Numbered from the stretch's first letter, positions 21,691-36,075 are shown. The stretch: DNA of 64,000 nucleotides from Eretmocerus hayati (GCA_029851415.1 CM056744.1:120126838-120190837); one strand, 5' to 3'. Translations and numbers: made by a program. Notes: generated from the sequence alone by a model not told the origin.

Positions 21691-24600
21691 ACAGTGGTGC
21701 GATAAAAGCGCTCGTGCGATTGCGAATAAAGTCAGCAGCCCAAGCGGAACGCACGCAAAGAGTCCGAGGCTGTAATATATAGCTACAGAGCAAACCAAGG
21801 ACTACCCTGCCTAGATTATATATATACATATATATCTATAGATAAAATGTGGTAGTATAGCCGGGAGGCCCACCACCGAGCGTCTGCAACCTGTTGCTTG
21901 TTATACTCGGTTGTAGATATAGATATGTATGAGCAACCCCTGTGCTGAAACGTCTTTTCGTTTCTACTGGAACATCTTGGCCCCTATAGTCTTTTCTTTT
22001 TGCAGATGCTCTAATTCTCAAGGGCTGTCTCTTTGCGAGCCCCGATCCAATTGTCACGCGCGCGTCGACGTCCAGATTAGCTGAAGCTGCACGCCTCTCT
22101 CTCTTCCACTCGTTCTTTCGTCTTTTTAAATTTTCTTGGCTTCCTTATGGTGTTTGCTCAGAGGTTGGACAAATCTTGGATCGAGCCGCGTTCACAGTTG
22201 AGCTGGACGCGAATAGTGTGAATAAAAGTTTCCGGAAGGTCTAGGAAGAGTCGATCGGAAATTTGCAGAGATTCCTGAAGAGCTTTCAAATGACAAGATT
22301 TGTAAGTCACGAGCTTTTACTTTGATTGCTGGTTCTTTTTTGCATTTGTAAGATTCTCATTCGGATGACATTTTCTTACTGCCTTTCGTGAATTTTGCAC
22401 TCAAGGGTTGTAGTACGTAGTGGAAGAATTCCGATGATCGATCATTATTAATGGTTCTGATCGATCTGGTTTAAATATTTGCTCGCCATGTTATTATCGG
22501 TCCCCTCATAGTAGTCCTGCATCCATGATCACCATCATCAATTCTTATTCATGTACAGGAAAGGAACTATTGCTCATCTGGTGTGAGTAATCATACTATG
22601 CTTGACCAGTCGTGGACTGTAGTGGTGAGATCTCCAAGAGAGCTCATCCAATTGAAGAAAATAGATGGATGAATAACTCATGATGAATTCCCGATGTACT
22701 TCTGAATTTCGTGGTACTCAAATGGTAGAAATCATCAAAATCAACTGGATTGCATGAGACAAAAAATTTATCGACTCGTGAACGAGCTATGCGGAAGGCC
22801 GTTGGTAAAATCTATTTCCACATACAAGTGTGATAGATTTTCTATCTTGTCACGCCTTCCAGTAAATTTGGAAACTAGTTTTTATCAAAGAACGGAAACA
22901 TTGTTTTTGTTATTCTGTATCAATTTATGAGTTACCACCCGAAAATGAGTGGCTAGCCTGACTAGTTTTGAATCATCTCACTCACAAAAAGTTCTATGAA
23001 TCCCGGAATCTTCATGAAATTTCAGCTTTGAAAACACTGGAAAAATCATTCATTCATGATCAATAATCGAAAGGCATGATTCAAGATCGAGATTGAATTT
23101 TACCATCTCATCTTCATGAATTTCACAATACTAGGGGCACGGGAGATCATAGGACATTTGAAAATTCTCGAGATACAGAATTGAAAGCCAAATAAAATTT
23201 TCGTAGAAATCCGATCGAGCGCATTTTATGGCTGCAACCGATTCGGAAAATTTTTTTATTCCGATTCCGTTGGCGTCCGTGCGATGCCTGAATTTCTCTC
23301 GGTCTTTGAATACAGTCTCGTAGAATCGATCCCTGTCATCCTCGACAGAGACGGTACGGAGAGCAACGGGTGGCTGGACGAGCAGCGGATACGTTTAATG
23401 GGGTGAACTCGGTGGAAAAATACTCGGTGAAATATCCCATCTCTTGATACAAGTTTTGCATAGATGCTTCAGACAAGTTTCACTGCTCTTCGAATTCACC
23501 CTTGAGATTTTTCAAGATATTTCTCCCTTTTCGACTCATTAACCGTAATATTCTGGCTCACTGATGCGCCCTTTTTGCTTGAATCGTTATCTGCTCAGAA
23601 TGCTTGGATTCTCATATTTGAAGCTCGTGATTCTGTTCTCGAGTAACCACTTTGAATATCATGTTAAAGCAAACATCGCATGTGACTCTTGGTTTTTGTT
23701 GCTTTTGAGAGGCATTGACTTGAAGGACTCTTGTTTCCAACATTAAAGTTGACATCATGAAAGTTCGAGTGCGATACTCCAGTAAGTTATTTGTGTAAAA
23801 GAGTATGTAATGAAATTCTTTAAGAGGATTCGAACGCGCTAAGAGTATCCCCAAAACATCTGACAACCCTTGAGCAGAGACAGTAATTTCGCACTGATAC
23901 TTACAAGTGACAATGATAACGTTGTTTCTTCAAACAGCTTCGGAATCTAGTTTTTCTCGAGAGGTTCAAGGATTTTGATCAGAGAATGATTCAAATTGAA
24001 GTAAATTATCAGAACTGAACAAATAGTATGCTAATGAGTAAGTATTTAACAAAAATTGTCATCAAAGTTCTTATGAGACAAATTCACGAATTTGTCAACA
24101 GCTACTCGCAAAGCCATCTTCATCGTTTTTGGGAACAAAGGAAGACTGAGATTACAGAGAGCAAATCAACTGGAAGAAAAAACAAAGGGGATCGTCTGCG
24201 AGAACAAAGAGTAATAGAAGGCAGCCGGAGGTAGGACGAGCTACAGTACGGAAGAGAAACTTTTATAAGAACCCGAGCATCTACCATTCAGTTACGTACG
24301 GTTGGCTGCAGAAACATGCAGGAAATGGATGTGTACGACTCGCAAGATGGGTTTTGGAATGATGACAGGTGTCCAACAATGCTTCCAAATTTTAAGTAGA
24401 ACAACCTTTGTTTAGTCAGACGGGATGAACCGATTTCCTTTTCTCCCTTCCTATGCAGACATTTGGAGCATTCAAAATGAGATATGAATGAACATTCCAA
24501 TACATATATCCATGATTCGATTCCGACTCAAAAAGTTGCTGTTTGAGTCGATACGAGTTCAAATGGCAAAGCTGGCCAAATCCATAACGGTACCGGATTT

Positions 24601-27600
24601 AATCCCGAGTTACAAGAATAACCATTCAAATTTCAGTGACCCCATCACACCTTAATGGCGATTAGAGCTGATATTAAACAGGAATCACATGTAATCCTAG
24701 GATTCCTCATTGGAGAATCAAATAGAGAGGTATTCATTTCTATTCGAAGGTTTGAATGGTAATTTTGAGCGAAATTGGGTGTGAATGAAAAAGTTCCTGT
24801 CGTGTAACAATATTGAATTTTACTGGAGCAACATTTGAATCCTTGTAAGTTCCTATCCATTTCGCGATATTTAATGAAATCTCGTGAGATATATGTAGAT
24901 GAGTATCAGACCTAAGTATTACCAAAACTTTCCAGGAATTTTTTGTATCGATAGACTCAGTAAAATTGGATGTTCCGGAGGACAACGAGCTATTCAACGA
25001 ATCTCGGTCCGTTTATGTGAAATGCTTCCTGAGTGAAATCGAATTTTCAAGGTTGAACGCAAATTGTGCAGCCATTATGTGAACTGTGATCAATTCAACT
25101 TCCACGATGACGAGTGTGAAACTTTTGGTGAACAAGAGTTATACGAAGATCATTCGATTGTCCATATCATGAGATGAAAGTTAATGAATTGCTCAATGCT
25201 TTTTTGATCAGATATCTTTCCGCTCTGTTATTTCCAGATGGAATTATCTACCTCTTTGTAGATGCTCAACATCTTGAACAACCGTGATTGCGGATATTTT
25301 GTAATAGTGTTCAGAAAAAGTGTCGGAAAAATCTAGGAGAATTCTCTGAAATTGTAGGATCTATATTGTATCCTACGAATCATCCTCCAAAAAAGATTGG
25401 AATAAAATGGAACTCGAAGAATCTCGACTTCCTGATTTGGACGCTTTTTCCATTCCTACACTATTACTGAACGTTTCAAACGTAAGAATGTGATTTGGGC
25501 GATCATAAGTTTTTTTTGCAGCGATTGGATTGATCTTAACAAATGGGTTCTTCTCAATTAATCGTCGAAAACCGATTATTATTGATGACATAATAGTAGT
25601 CACATAGATTGGGAACAACAAGTTGACAGAATCTCATGTATTGCAGATTCATAAGCCCATGATTTGCAGTTATCTAGATAAGTTGATTAAAAATCTTGCG
25701 AACACCGGGCACGTTTTAGAAGACCAACCGAGCCGATTCTGCCTCCAATCTCACTAAAAACTTTCGGAAATCAACATTTTTCTCTCTAACTGACCTCCGT
25801 CATGACCCTCCCCTATCCCACCCCTCAACCTCCATCACGCATTCTCAACCGAATCTCAATCCAGATCAGAAGCAATTCATTCCGAAGTTAATTCTCAGCC
25901 CAGATCAACGTGAGAACCAAGATCCCGACACGTTTCCCCCGACAAAGAAAATGGAAAGAGGCTGCGACAGCTGCCTTCAGTTCTCATTCTGCAAAAGAAA
26001 CCCGAGTTCGTTGAGGCAGGGGCGAATTAGAGATCGGTAGAGAGAAAACGGAGGAATGCAATTTAGACGCTCGGCAAGCCTTACTCTCGCTGCTTTCTGC
26101 TCTTCTCATGAATCCGATATCGCGTTACAGAGGTATATAGTACTCGTGAATCGGTTGCCTCACGTACACTGGCTTGTTATCTGATCGGATCGCCGATCGT
26201 AGGTTGGCTCTCTCTCTCTCACTCTTTGGATAAACTATATATTGACGATTGGATGCAATCGTGGCCGGATATGGTCACGTATAGAATAGAGAGCTTGCGG
26301 AGTCGATTCACGCGGATGATGGGGGTTTCTATTGGAAAATTGAGAACTCCGATGACGACCCGACGACGATCGAATTTTCAGAGCTGTGAGAAGTCATTTC
26401 GACGAGTTAGAGGGTTTTGAAACTTGAGGCTATTGTGTGGGTGTAAACTGATTCGTTTACGAGGAAAGTTTGGGCAATATACGCAGTTAAGAGTTGGTTT
26501 TGGGAGTTTGGAATTTTGTCATGGTATTGGTTTTCTGTGTTGTGGAAATATTCAGGGTGGGACGTACTGTGAAATCGTGGTTCGGGATATTCAATTATTC
26601 AAATTGTCCGCATTGGAAGGTGAAATAAGGAGTACGATAAGAGAAACTCTTGTATGGCAAGTACGGTACGAGGGCCACTACTTGAAGTCCCAGGAAATAA
26701 TTTATTTCATGAGAAAGTCAAGCTCGAGACCTTGACGACTGATTTTCCTCAATTTATCCCGGTCATGATTGTCTTTCGACGATCACGTTTTTATGACGAT
26801 GGAATCATCTTCGGCTTGTTACCCATACCTTCCGGAAGCTACACCATCATCGCGAGTTATTATTGAGGATACTTTCAAGCCAATACTAGTCAGTAAAGAT
26901 TGAAAAATGCAAAACTGTGGGCCCGACACGAATGAAGGTTCCAGGTAGGACTCTTTGCAGTGAATGTGTAGAGTAAATGTGAATTCTTTGGTTTGTTTGA
27001 GAATTTTGATGGATTGACGTGCCCAAATTACCTACCCTTTCATTTAAATAGTTCAAGTTCAACCTTCATCTATTAGTGAGCAGACATATCTAGATATAGA
27101 AAGTACCTCCCAACTGTCTGCAATGATTTTCTTCGCTAGACTGGGGGGAGGTGGTCGTGTCTGTACGATTTATCACCAGACACCTGTTAGCACACAGATT
27201 TAGAATTGAAGCGTACAGTAAGATTGATAGTTCCAAGCGTTGATTTTCAGTCCTTGAGTTTGTCTCACATCGCTCCCACTAGTATCCATTTGTTCAAGAT
27301 CACCCTGTTGAAACACAAAAAAGATGAATATGGACTAGTCAGGTAGTTACAACATCGCTCTATTATCGATAAACATAATGAAGTTATTTGATATGGAATT
27401 TCATCAATCCAAGGTAAGCTTAATTAATTGAGAAACAAGAATCTTTCTGTGTAGCTCGAGTGTCATCAATTCAAAATTTTTAACCCTGACCGGGAAAAAG
27501 TCAACTCTACAAAAAAGAATCCTCCTCATACAACCGCTCAATCCAGCAATTGACCATTGCTGGATCTATCTACCCAATCACATCAGAATGCAGAGCCTAA

Positions 27601-30600
27601 CTCGGAAACTACATCTTGCTCCCGGAAAAAAAATCTTCAGGACCACTAATTTCACATTCCGCGGAACGGAAGTTAATACTCTCAAGCTCTAGAAGCTACA
27701 CCAAGAGCCAATAATTTCCAACGTGCTGCCCGCCACTTACACCACCCCCCCCCCCCCCAACCCTCCTCATTTCGCAGTGGAAAAAAATGCTCTTGGAGTG
27801 TGGATACAAGCAGTGGAGGAAACAAGGCGCAACGAAAGGTAACCAATAAATAGCCACTCCGTTTGGCTTAGCGATGAGCCTGCCTACCATTCATGCAGCC
27901 AACGACTTCTATCTGAATATTCTCGGCACGTGCCGCTAACTGCCTGTATTCAAATCACACCGTACACCCTATAGTCATCCAAACTACCCTTTTCCAAAGT
28001 CAGTAGGGGTGATGGTGCATGCAGGAGTCCACTCTATTTTGAAGCAAACCTTAAGGTTTGCTCGTGGCTAATCCAATATAAGCGTAGGCGACGAATTTTG
28101 TGCAATCGAGCCACGCCAAGAGGAAAAGTGTGGGAGTTGTCGTAGGTTTTTTTCTTTTTGTGATCGTGTAAGACACGACCGAGGCCTTGTTTCTCTACTC
28201 TGGCACGTTTCGTTGATTATCGCGCTCAGTTGCCACTTTGATTTGTTAGGAATTGGGTATTCGGATCGCATTCCTCGCGTTTCGTGTTGAGAAGTTAGTG
28301 ACTTTTTTTTCTACTGCAGCAGGTTTGGAAGGACACATTTCATGGGCTGTTGTTTGGGAAGCTGATGGTGGAGCTTGTAATTGGGAAAAACAATAGTAGC
28401 ACTTGGCAGATATATTAGGGTGACAGGTGTTTATTGTGGAATTTTGGATACCAAGTAAGAGACCGTGGATTAGGAATAGAAAGTAACAGATAGCGAAGAC
28501 TCACCTTCTTCTGGAATTTCTCTGCAGATCACAAAAGATTCAATGAAAGGGATTTATTTTCGATGGTTCTAATAGTTAATGATAATGACCACCAAGAGGT
28601 TTGATTGGAATAGGTCGAAAGATATGACAGATGTCAACGGTCACAACCGATCATCCCAGATGGTCAGAAGTTCCGTGAACACATTGCTTATCGAGACCAT
28701 CTGCCGATAACTATCATCTTGTTGGCTTTAGTGAGACCCACTGTTAGTGAGCCTCACCTATCCTCCCCTGTGTGGTTTCATCTCGAGGAAGGCAGGATTA
28801 TGCAGGGGCGTAAACTCGTTATGAGCCCATAGAGATCGAGATCATCTGATAACAGTTAGATATTTTATCATTCTGATTGCTTCTTATGCTCAAAATGGTT
28901 GATAATGGAATGATGGTTGTTTTCTGACCATCTTTATTTTTCTGGAGGTTCCGATTAGACGCAATACACGAAGAATCTGATGAGATATTCAAGGACGTAT
29001 TCTATTACACTCATCGTCTAAAGTGTCATGATGAGATTTCTTGGTCAACAAAGACTCATACAAATCTTTGAGAAGAACACCTGTTGATTTGAACCAGATC
29101 GAAATCTGAGGCAGCGTGAGATAGTGTTCGTACAGTGGCGAGTCCTTTTTAACAATTCGAAAATTGGTAGAAGTGATGTTTTGAAAATAGTCCGGAAACT
29201 TGGAGACCATCAGAAGTTTCCAATTACCATGTAGAACGGTTGGATGGGTCCTGAAACAGGGTGATGGAACCATAAGGGGCATGAGATATTGACTTGTATG
29301 TATGAGATTCAACATATTTTCAATGGATCTTGCAAAACCCACCAGACGCTTATGGGTTGATGAAAAAGCCTTGCAAATACAAGGATGTATATTTTTTTTC
29401 ACCCAGGGATATTTCACTGTGAGTTAATCAATTGGTGTACTCAATGACTATATCATTACTTTGTTTCAACATATTTCAAACGAATTCAATAATGGATAAG
29501 AGACTGTTTGTGGATTTCGTCGAGAGTGAGATGGGAATCGGTCTAACTTTTAATATCTTGAAGATCCTTATTAAATTTCGTAAGGATCAAATAGTTTGTT
29601 CGTTACGCCCTATTCCACTCAGAAAAAGTTCCAAGTTACGAAATCATTCATCATCAGTTCAGGGTCTTCCATCAATTCAAACTACGAACTCCAGAAATCT
29701 GCATGCTGTACCATCGGTGTTTCACCAAGTAATGAATCTGTCAGTGAAGTAAAAGCAACCGCTCCTCCATCTGGTCTCATTCCGCACCCTACCACCCACT
29801 CCACAACTCCTCTTGACCATAAATCCGGTGTTGCGCACTCGGTGAAAAGTATACATCTCTCCAAAGGCTTCAAGAGGGGCTCAGAAAAAAATCTCCCCAG
29901 ACTCAAAGTTGGCACCCCTGCGCGGATATTAGCGAGAGCGAACATAGGCAGGCAGGCGGGCACAGCTGTAACGCTATTAATTTTTCCAACAGGCGCACGT
30001 CCTTAACGGTCGTAAAGTTGCTTGCACGTGTTAACACATCGCAGCTGGTCTGTTATATAACCTAGACATAATTTGATATTTAAATGAAGTTAAAATAGTT
30101 TAAGCAACAGCAATTTGTCTGACGCCACTTGGCTCTTGAGACCCTTACACTTCTCCAACAGTCCAGTGGTAGGAGTGTATATCTTCTTCCTTGTGTTTGT
30201 CTTGAAGCTCAGAACCCTCACAGTTCTGGAGCGATTTGCGAGAGTACTCGAGAATTTCATCTCGCGCATACTTAGGGGTACCCATTGCTTGGCTTGCTTT
30301 ATGGAGAAATGTAGTGTAGACATGTAGTGTATGAATTTGATGTTCTATTTGTGCCACGCGTTTCAGGGTTATTAGAGTTATGAGTGCGTCCCATAATTCT
30401 GGAGTGCCGGTTGTTATGAGGTTGACGGTGTACTTATTACTAGTCTTGGGGAATGTGACTTGGATATGGCTTGATTTTGAGGATTGGAGATGCCGAATTT
30501 AATGGCAATTTCTGTTGTAGTATAAGATGATGTTACGATTCAATTGAATGTGATGTGAATAGTAAGAGCAATAATCGTAGTAGAAATTAACAAGGAAGCA

Positions 30601-31386
30601 AGTTGTGATTGCTGCGTTTGGAACGAGTGGTTGACGATCTCTCAAAAGTGAGGTATTCAACTGTGCTGAATGTTTTCTTCGTGAATAATTTTGAATGAGA
30701 GCTGCGCGACTGCAGTTATGGACGACCTGTTGCTTCACCATTCACAGAAATAACTGTTTCGCTTGAGACTGATCCATGATTATTATCATACGGAATTATA
30801 AATTGATGTAAAATTCGACAATTGCTGTAAGTTACCTGCTTGGTCTTGTAATTGGCCTTCACGCTCATCACTCTAAAGAGGAGTGTGCCTATAATTAAAT
30901 TTGATGAAGTACATGGGTTTCTATGATTACCAAAAACTGCAAGCAGAGTGAAAGAGAATCTTTTGATTTTGAGGAGGCGAAATACGAATCCCCTCCACAA
31001 TCTAATCTCGCAACTTTTAAGGGCAAATCACTCAATCAAAATTTTCTTTGCTCTATTTTCTTATACATACGTCAAACTGTGACGGCAAACTGCTGCACCA
31101 GTGGAAAGTTTTACAGGTTATCGGCAGAACGCCACCTATGCCGGCATATTTAGCGGCAAATTTTATCGTTAAATCTAGAATACGGGCCATGGGATTCCAA
31201 TTTCATGCTATGTACGTTTACGTCGGAAAGGATGGTGATGCTGAGATCCTGTATTTGATATCAATTATTTTCGATTTCACGTCAATTGATTTCCTTCGGA
31301 CAATATCCTAATTTTAACATTTTGAGATCTGAAATCAAATCAAAATACGTTGATCAATCGAAATGCTCATTCACTTTGTCGAGTTC
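21691..31386. other. Long stretch without a supported gene
   Basis: Nearly 10 kb with no repeat larger than simple tracts. The longest frame (142 codons, minus, 29417-28989) starts at GTG, has a plausible helical segment (RLVGFARSIENMLNLIH) and no recognisable family. Cryptic short exons cannot be excluded. Confidence 0.4.
27745..27758 (+). repeat. C14 tract
   Basis: Fourteen consecutive C in otherwise mixed sequence. Confidence 0.9.
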
Positions 31387-31583
31387 TCATTGAGAGAGTT
31401 GGAAATTATTACCAGGATTGCATGATTTGCCGCATTCTAGACAAGAGGGATTGGCGTATGTGACTCCATCACTGCCGCACGCACGGTTGAGTTCACGAGA
31501 TTTGGGACAAAACATTTCTGTTTTGCACTTTTTTTGCTTCGGGGACGGAGCAGCAGTTACGAGAGTGGAACTAGAGATCATTG
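31387..31583 (-). CDS. Terminal exon of a Kazal-type serine protease inhibitor (partial gene)
   Basis: The minus frame shows the Kazal core CGSDGVTYANPSCLEC within six cysteines spaced C-x5-C-x9-C-x11-C-x2-C-x3-C, ending in TGA at 31389-31387. The gap before the fourth cysteine is one residue longer than usual, and the tail after the sixth is short. A good acceptor (TTCTCCTGCATTTCCAG) ends at 31584, so the exon probably enters in phase 1 and encodes about 64 residues. The open frame runs further upstream without a clear signal peptide, which supports splicing. Kazal domains inhibit serine proteases and are usually secreted. The residues at the reactive loop before the third cysteine (ELNRA) cannot be assigned a target here. 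No signal-peptide exon was found in the 1.5 kb upstream. Confidence 0.6.
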
Positions 31584-31916
31584 CTGGAAATGCAGGAGAA
31601 TTATGTGTACGTATGAATGAAATTCTTTTCACTTTGGGTGTAACGATTTATGTAACCGATTCTCATTCAAAGCCAAGAGTAAGTATGCACACGGGTATCG
31701 GTACGAATTTTGCTGATCTGTATCGAGGCTCAGGTCAGGATTATTGAAATCAAGTCAGACCAGTTTTAGTACTCTGGGAACGAAGAGATTGCTCTCAAAG
31801 GGACAAGGTGGGTAGGCATGGTGAATCGGCCCTTTGTCAGGTGTGACCCCCGAATTTTTTTATTTATGCATTAATATATGAATGATGACGAGCAAAATTT
31901 TGGAAAACCCTTGCGA

Positions 31917-31968
31917 TAGCGGACACTTTGTGCGGCGCAAAAAGGTGTCCGCTATTCGAGGTTCTACT
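31917..31968 (-). mobile_element. Solo end of a pogo/Tigger-type element
   Basis: On the minus strand the sequence begins TACAGTAGAACCTCG followed by AATAGCGGACACC, the typical CAGTAGAACCTCG terminus of Tigger/pogo elements with the TA target. An inverted AGCGGACAC forms a small internal stem. No partner end was found in the window. Confidence 0.5.
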
Positions 31969-33391
31969 GTATCTTCTGACTTTAAAAGAAATTTATTTTC
32001 TTTTTAAGAGAATCACGGTGATGCGGTCACTGTGCATGCTGAAAGTCATCCCAATTTTTTTCCGATTTTCTTGGGGTTTGAACTAAACGACGAGAAGATG
32101 AATATTTATTGCATTCATCAGCTCGTCCAAGTCTCGAAGGGTGTCAGAAAAATTGCAAGTTACAATATGCCTACATTATAGGTCAAAATGTGCTTGCGCT
32201 CAAGTTATTCCCACTATCCTTTGAGACTCATGTCATTCAGACTAGACGACGAGAAGACGGATTCAAGTTAGATGATAACAATGATTGGACAACTAGTTTG
32301 AAGCTTCGAATCATCAAAGATTTTACATGAAATGTTTCTTGGGTTCCATCGACACAAGTGACCCCATTGCCCTAATCCCTGTTCATATTCATTCATCTTT
32401 ACGAATGAACGGTTAACAATTACATTCTTGGTCTGAGAATTGAAAATTATTGTAAGAATAACGAGGATGAAAATCTCGCTTAAGCGGGGTGTGCAAATAC
32501 TCTCCACCGTCGCAAAATGATTTTGAGCTCAACCACGTGCCACAATTTGAGCAAGAGCTTCGGTCTATATGCCTAAATAAAAAAAAGAAACAGGTTTTTC
32601 ATGCCCATAGCAAGAAATTCTGATATGCAGACCCAAAACGGATTGCAAATTTGGTTTGTACGTCGCACACTACATGAGAAAATAGTAGTCTCGTCACTGA
32701 GAGATTCCGACCCCAACATTTTGTTTCTGGGTCGATTGATAGAATGATTGATGTATCGAAAAAAAATTGTGCGACTACGTGCGCGGTAGACGTATGGTAC
32801 TCTCCATAAGGCAAAAGATTTTTCTTTGCGTTCATCGCTGGAGTAAGTGGCTTCAAAACTGGTTGGCGAGAATCAATCGTGCCAAACTTTTCACTCTGTT
32901 TGCTCAAAGAGCAGAAAGAATCAAATGGAGAGTTTGGCGAGAAGACTTACTTTCCTGCATGGGAGGTGATATTAAAATCAATCCGATTGGCTTTGAAGGG
33001 AGTCTGCCCTTCGTAAAAGCTCGAAGATTCTTACGGTTGCTTGAATATATCTATGGATAGATGAAAACTCTTGGAAAGTTTACCCAACCATTTGCATACC
33101 AAAAACAAAGTTACCAGCACTCGAAAAATTTTCCGTCAAATTGAATGGCTCGGTTCGTTCATTTTATAGCTTGGCTTGGATATCATGCAAGTTTGTGTCT
33201 TCTACATCATCATTTCCATTTTCGACACTGTAGTGTTTTTTTATTAATTATTAAACGCTTTTATTGCACTTCACCGTGGCCATAGTTCTTACATTCTAGT
33301 AACATCTAGTGGACACATTTTTGCATCCTGTCTACCGGACCATAAAGTAGGCATGCGCTGCATATTGGCTCTTTATTGTACTGCGTGACCG
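31969..33391. other. No gene seen
   Basis: This is where the missing first exon of the Kazal gene would be expected. The only hydrophobic minus frame (32507-32268) starts at GTG, not ATG. Confidence 0.4.
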
Positions 33392-33443
33392 GAACTCTGC
33401 CGTCCACTTTAAGAAATGTCGTATGGCAGATTTTGGCGAAAAT

Positions 33444-34262
33444 GAGATCTCCTCCCCCTCACTCCACTTTTTCCAAAAGTATAACTTGGCGAGTATGGCC
33501 ATCCTTTCCCCCTATCACTTCATCTGGGATCAAAAATTGAATTTCAACTCTTGAGGGTCATGAAATCAGGGGAAAGATGTCGAGTAACTATTTAACAAAA
33601 TTTAGCAAAATTTAAACACGAAACAAATGGGTAGAAAATGAAAAATATTAATTTCAACTCTTGAGAGTCGTGAGATCAAGAAAAGTATGTCGAGTAATTG
33701 TTTTGCAAAATCTGAACGTGAAACGCATGGAAAAGGATTGATTACATTACGATTTGACTTTCTCGGTAATTTTGACTCAACTTGAGTTTCTCACCATCTC
33801 CTTCGTCTATAAAATGTGATGAAAATAATTCATTCAGACCAGCGAGAAGAAAAGGAAACCAGAAAATTCAATCTAGCATTGATCGGTTTAGTTTAAAATT
33901 CAGTAGAGATGGTGAGTAACTCAAGTTGAGTCAAAATTACCGAGAAAGTCAACTCGTAATGTAATCAATCCTTTTCCATGCGTTTCACGTTCAGATTTTG
34001 CAAAACAATTACTCGACATACTTTTCTTGATCTCACGACTCTCAAGAGTTGAAATTAATATTTTTCATTTTCTACCCATTTGTTTCGTGTTTAAATTTTG
34101 CTAAATTTTGTTAAATAGTTACTCGACATCTTTCCCCTGATTTCATGACCCTCAAGAGTTGAAATTCAATTTTTGATCCCAGATGAAGTGATAGGGGGAA
34201 AGGATGGCCATACTCGCCAAGTTATACTTTTGGAAAAAGTGGAGTGAGGGGGAGGAGATTTC
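33444..34262. mobile_element. Near-perfect hairpin element nested in the 33.4 kb element
   Basis: Arms of about 357 bp (33444-33800 and 33905-34262) with a 104 bp loop. The arms differ at only a few bases by eye. A read-through transcript would fold into long dsRNA. No coding capacity. Confidence 0.75.
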
Positions 34263-35410
34263 AACACTTGGCTTTGGTAATGACTGAATATTCTGAGATT
34301 GAAAAACATGCTGTAAATAGTAGCATGTAGGAAAACAAAAAAAATTCTATGTATCTCATCCATAAAAATCATTCTCCTAATTAACACTAGTGTGCTTCAT
34401 TCCAAGATGAACATTTTTTGATCATGAACAAAGGAAAATCTGGAGAAGGACAACTTTGTATTTTTGATAGCAAGACTCTTGAAATTAGTTCATGGAATTG
34501 ACTTGAGTTGATGCGAAGACTCCTAACCCACTTGTGATGGTGCTTGCGTCATAAGTGATTTTGGTAGATTTTTTCGTCCTTGATGGTTAATATACAGGTT
34601 GAATATTTGGTCTCCGTCCTTCAAGATCGACGAGACCAATTTTGGCCTTTTATTCTTATATCACTCCAGACAAGAAAACCCACAATAATAAGTGGCTCTT
34701 ATTCCCTCAACAATGAGAGCTGATTTCTACAAGCTCGCTGCAGGCGGTGCTACAATTGGCTTTCTATCTCTGCTTCAAAATAGTCAGAAAAGTTACATGT
34801 TACTGCAACAACATGTTATTGCTGGAGCGGAATAACGCCGTCTGCTACACATGCGGCTGATCAAAACATCACCCGTGTTCTCGCGGTCGATCGTTCCGCG
34901 TGGTCGACCCCAACAATCGATTGTGTTCGACTTCGAGTGTCGTAACGCGGCTGAAATCTTGACGCGAAAAAATTGGGAAGGGTCGAAATTAGTGAGTAAG
35001 ATATTTTGGCACTAAACGCTGTCAGCGGCGAAATGACTTGCCAATATCCTTGTTGAGGACCGAAATAACGGGTTCAGAGGGAATGAGACCCTCCTGAACC
35101 CAGAAAAGCATGAAATAAGTAAGTTCGAAAAAATGTGTGAGGTTAAAACGGCCCAACTCAGCGTATATAAGGCACGGCAGCCTTGCGCGCGCTCTCTCTC
35201 TTTCTCACATGTTCTTCTCTTTCATATACTCGCCAGCAAGGCGCTGCCGCGCCTTTTGATAAAAATACCTTCATATAGAATGAATTAAATCTGATTTTAT
35301 AGTGAAAACTAGGAATCTCTATCAAACTTCATTGCTGAGATAAAAAATAAAACAGTATAGCAGTTAATCAAAATCGCGAGTAATACTTACCATAACTACC
35401 GTATAGCAGG

Positions 35411-36075
35411 CAATACTCCGCAAGACTACCGTATAGCACGACATACGACATTCTTCCGGAGTATTCGGTGGCCACGAAACGAAGCTGATCCTCCGCCCGA
35501 CCGTATGTCATGGATGGCGCAGACATACGGCTTTCTTGCGGAGTATTCTGCTCACGAGAGCTACCGTATGTCAGTAAATAACTCGTTGATCGAGTCAGTT
35601 TAGAGAATTTTCAGCAACAGTGAGATGATGGTGCTCGTCGCGCGTATTTAGAGTCTGATCGTTGAAGTAAACAAGCGAATCGCGGCATTGATTTGCAATC
35701 CTAATGCAAACGAGCAATATCTGGGTATTAATGATATTTATGATTGATCAGTGATGAATTTTACATTCTTTTCAAACAATACTTCTGGTAAATTTATCCC
35801 CAATAGACAAAAATCCATTATGGAAACATGATCTACGTTAATATCGTTGAACTTACCCAATTCGATCGAGTCGAAGTCGATACTGGCATGAATTTGAGCC
35901 AAATTTGGATCAACAACTGATTTGGGTTGATTTGGCTGCAGTCACTGACTGCTATACGGTACTCTTCCGGAGTATCGACCCCCACTCGCCGATCGCGGCG
36001 CTACCGTATGTCCGACAGGAGGGACATACGCTTTTCTTACGGAGTATTGCTGATGTGCGTGATTACCGTATGTCC
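35411..36075 (+). repeat. Repeated short hairpins TACCGTATGTC ... GACATACGG
   Basis: Pairs of TACCGTATGTC and GACATACGG 9-12 bp apart form stem-loops at 35499-35530 and 36001-36031. Single words occur at 35425, 35439, 35561, 35951 and 36063. Each GACATACG copy is followed by TTCTTSCGGAGTATT or a variant, and 35411-35422 carries that tail inverted. Confidence 0.55.

Noticed and set aside
28989..29417. 142-codon minus frame, considered as an odorant-receptor exon
   Set aside because: One helical segment is suggestive, but the expected membrane segments after it are absent and it begins at GTG.
32268..32507. Hydrophobic minus frame, considered as the signal exon of the Kazal gene
   Set aside because: No ATG start, and its available donors are in phase 0 while the Kazal exon needs phase 1.
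34840..35160. CpG-rich stretch considered as a host promoter
   Set aside because: It lies inside the composite element and no downstream coding exon was found.
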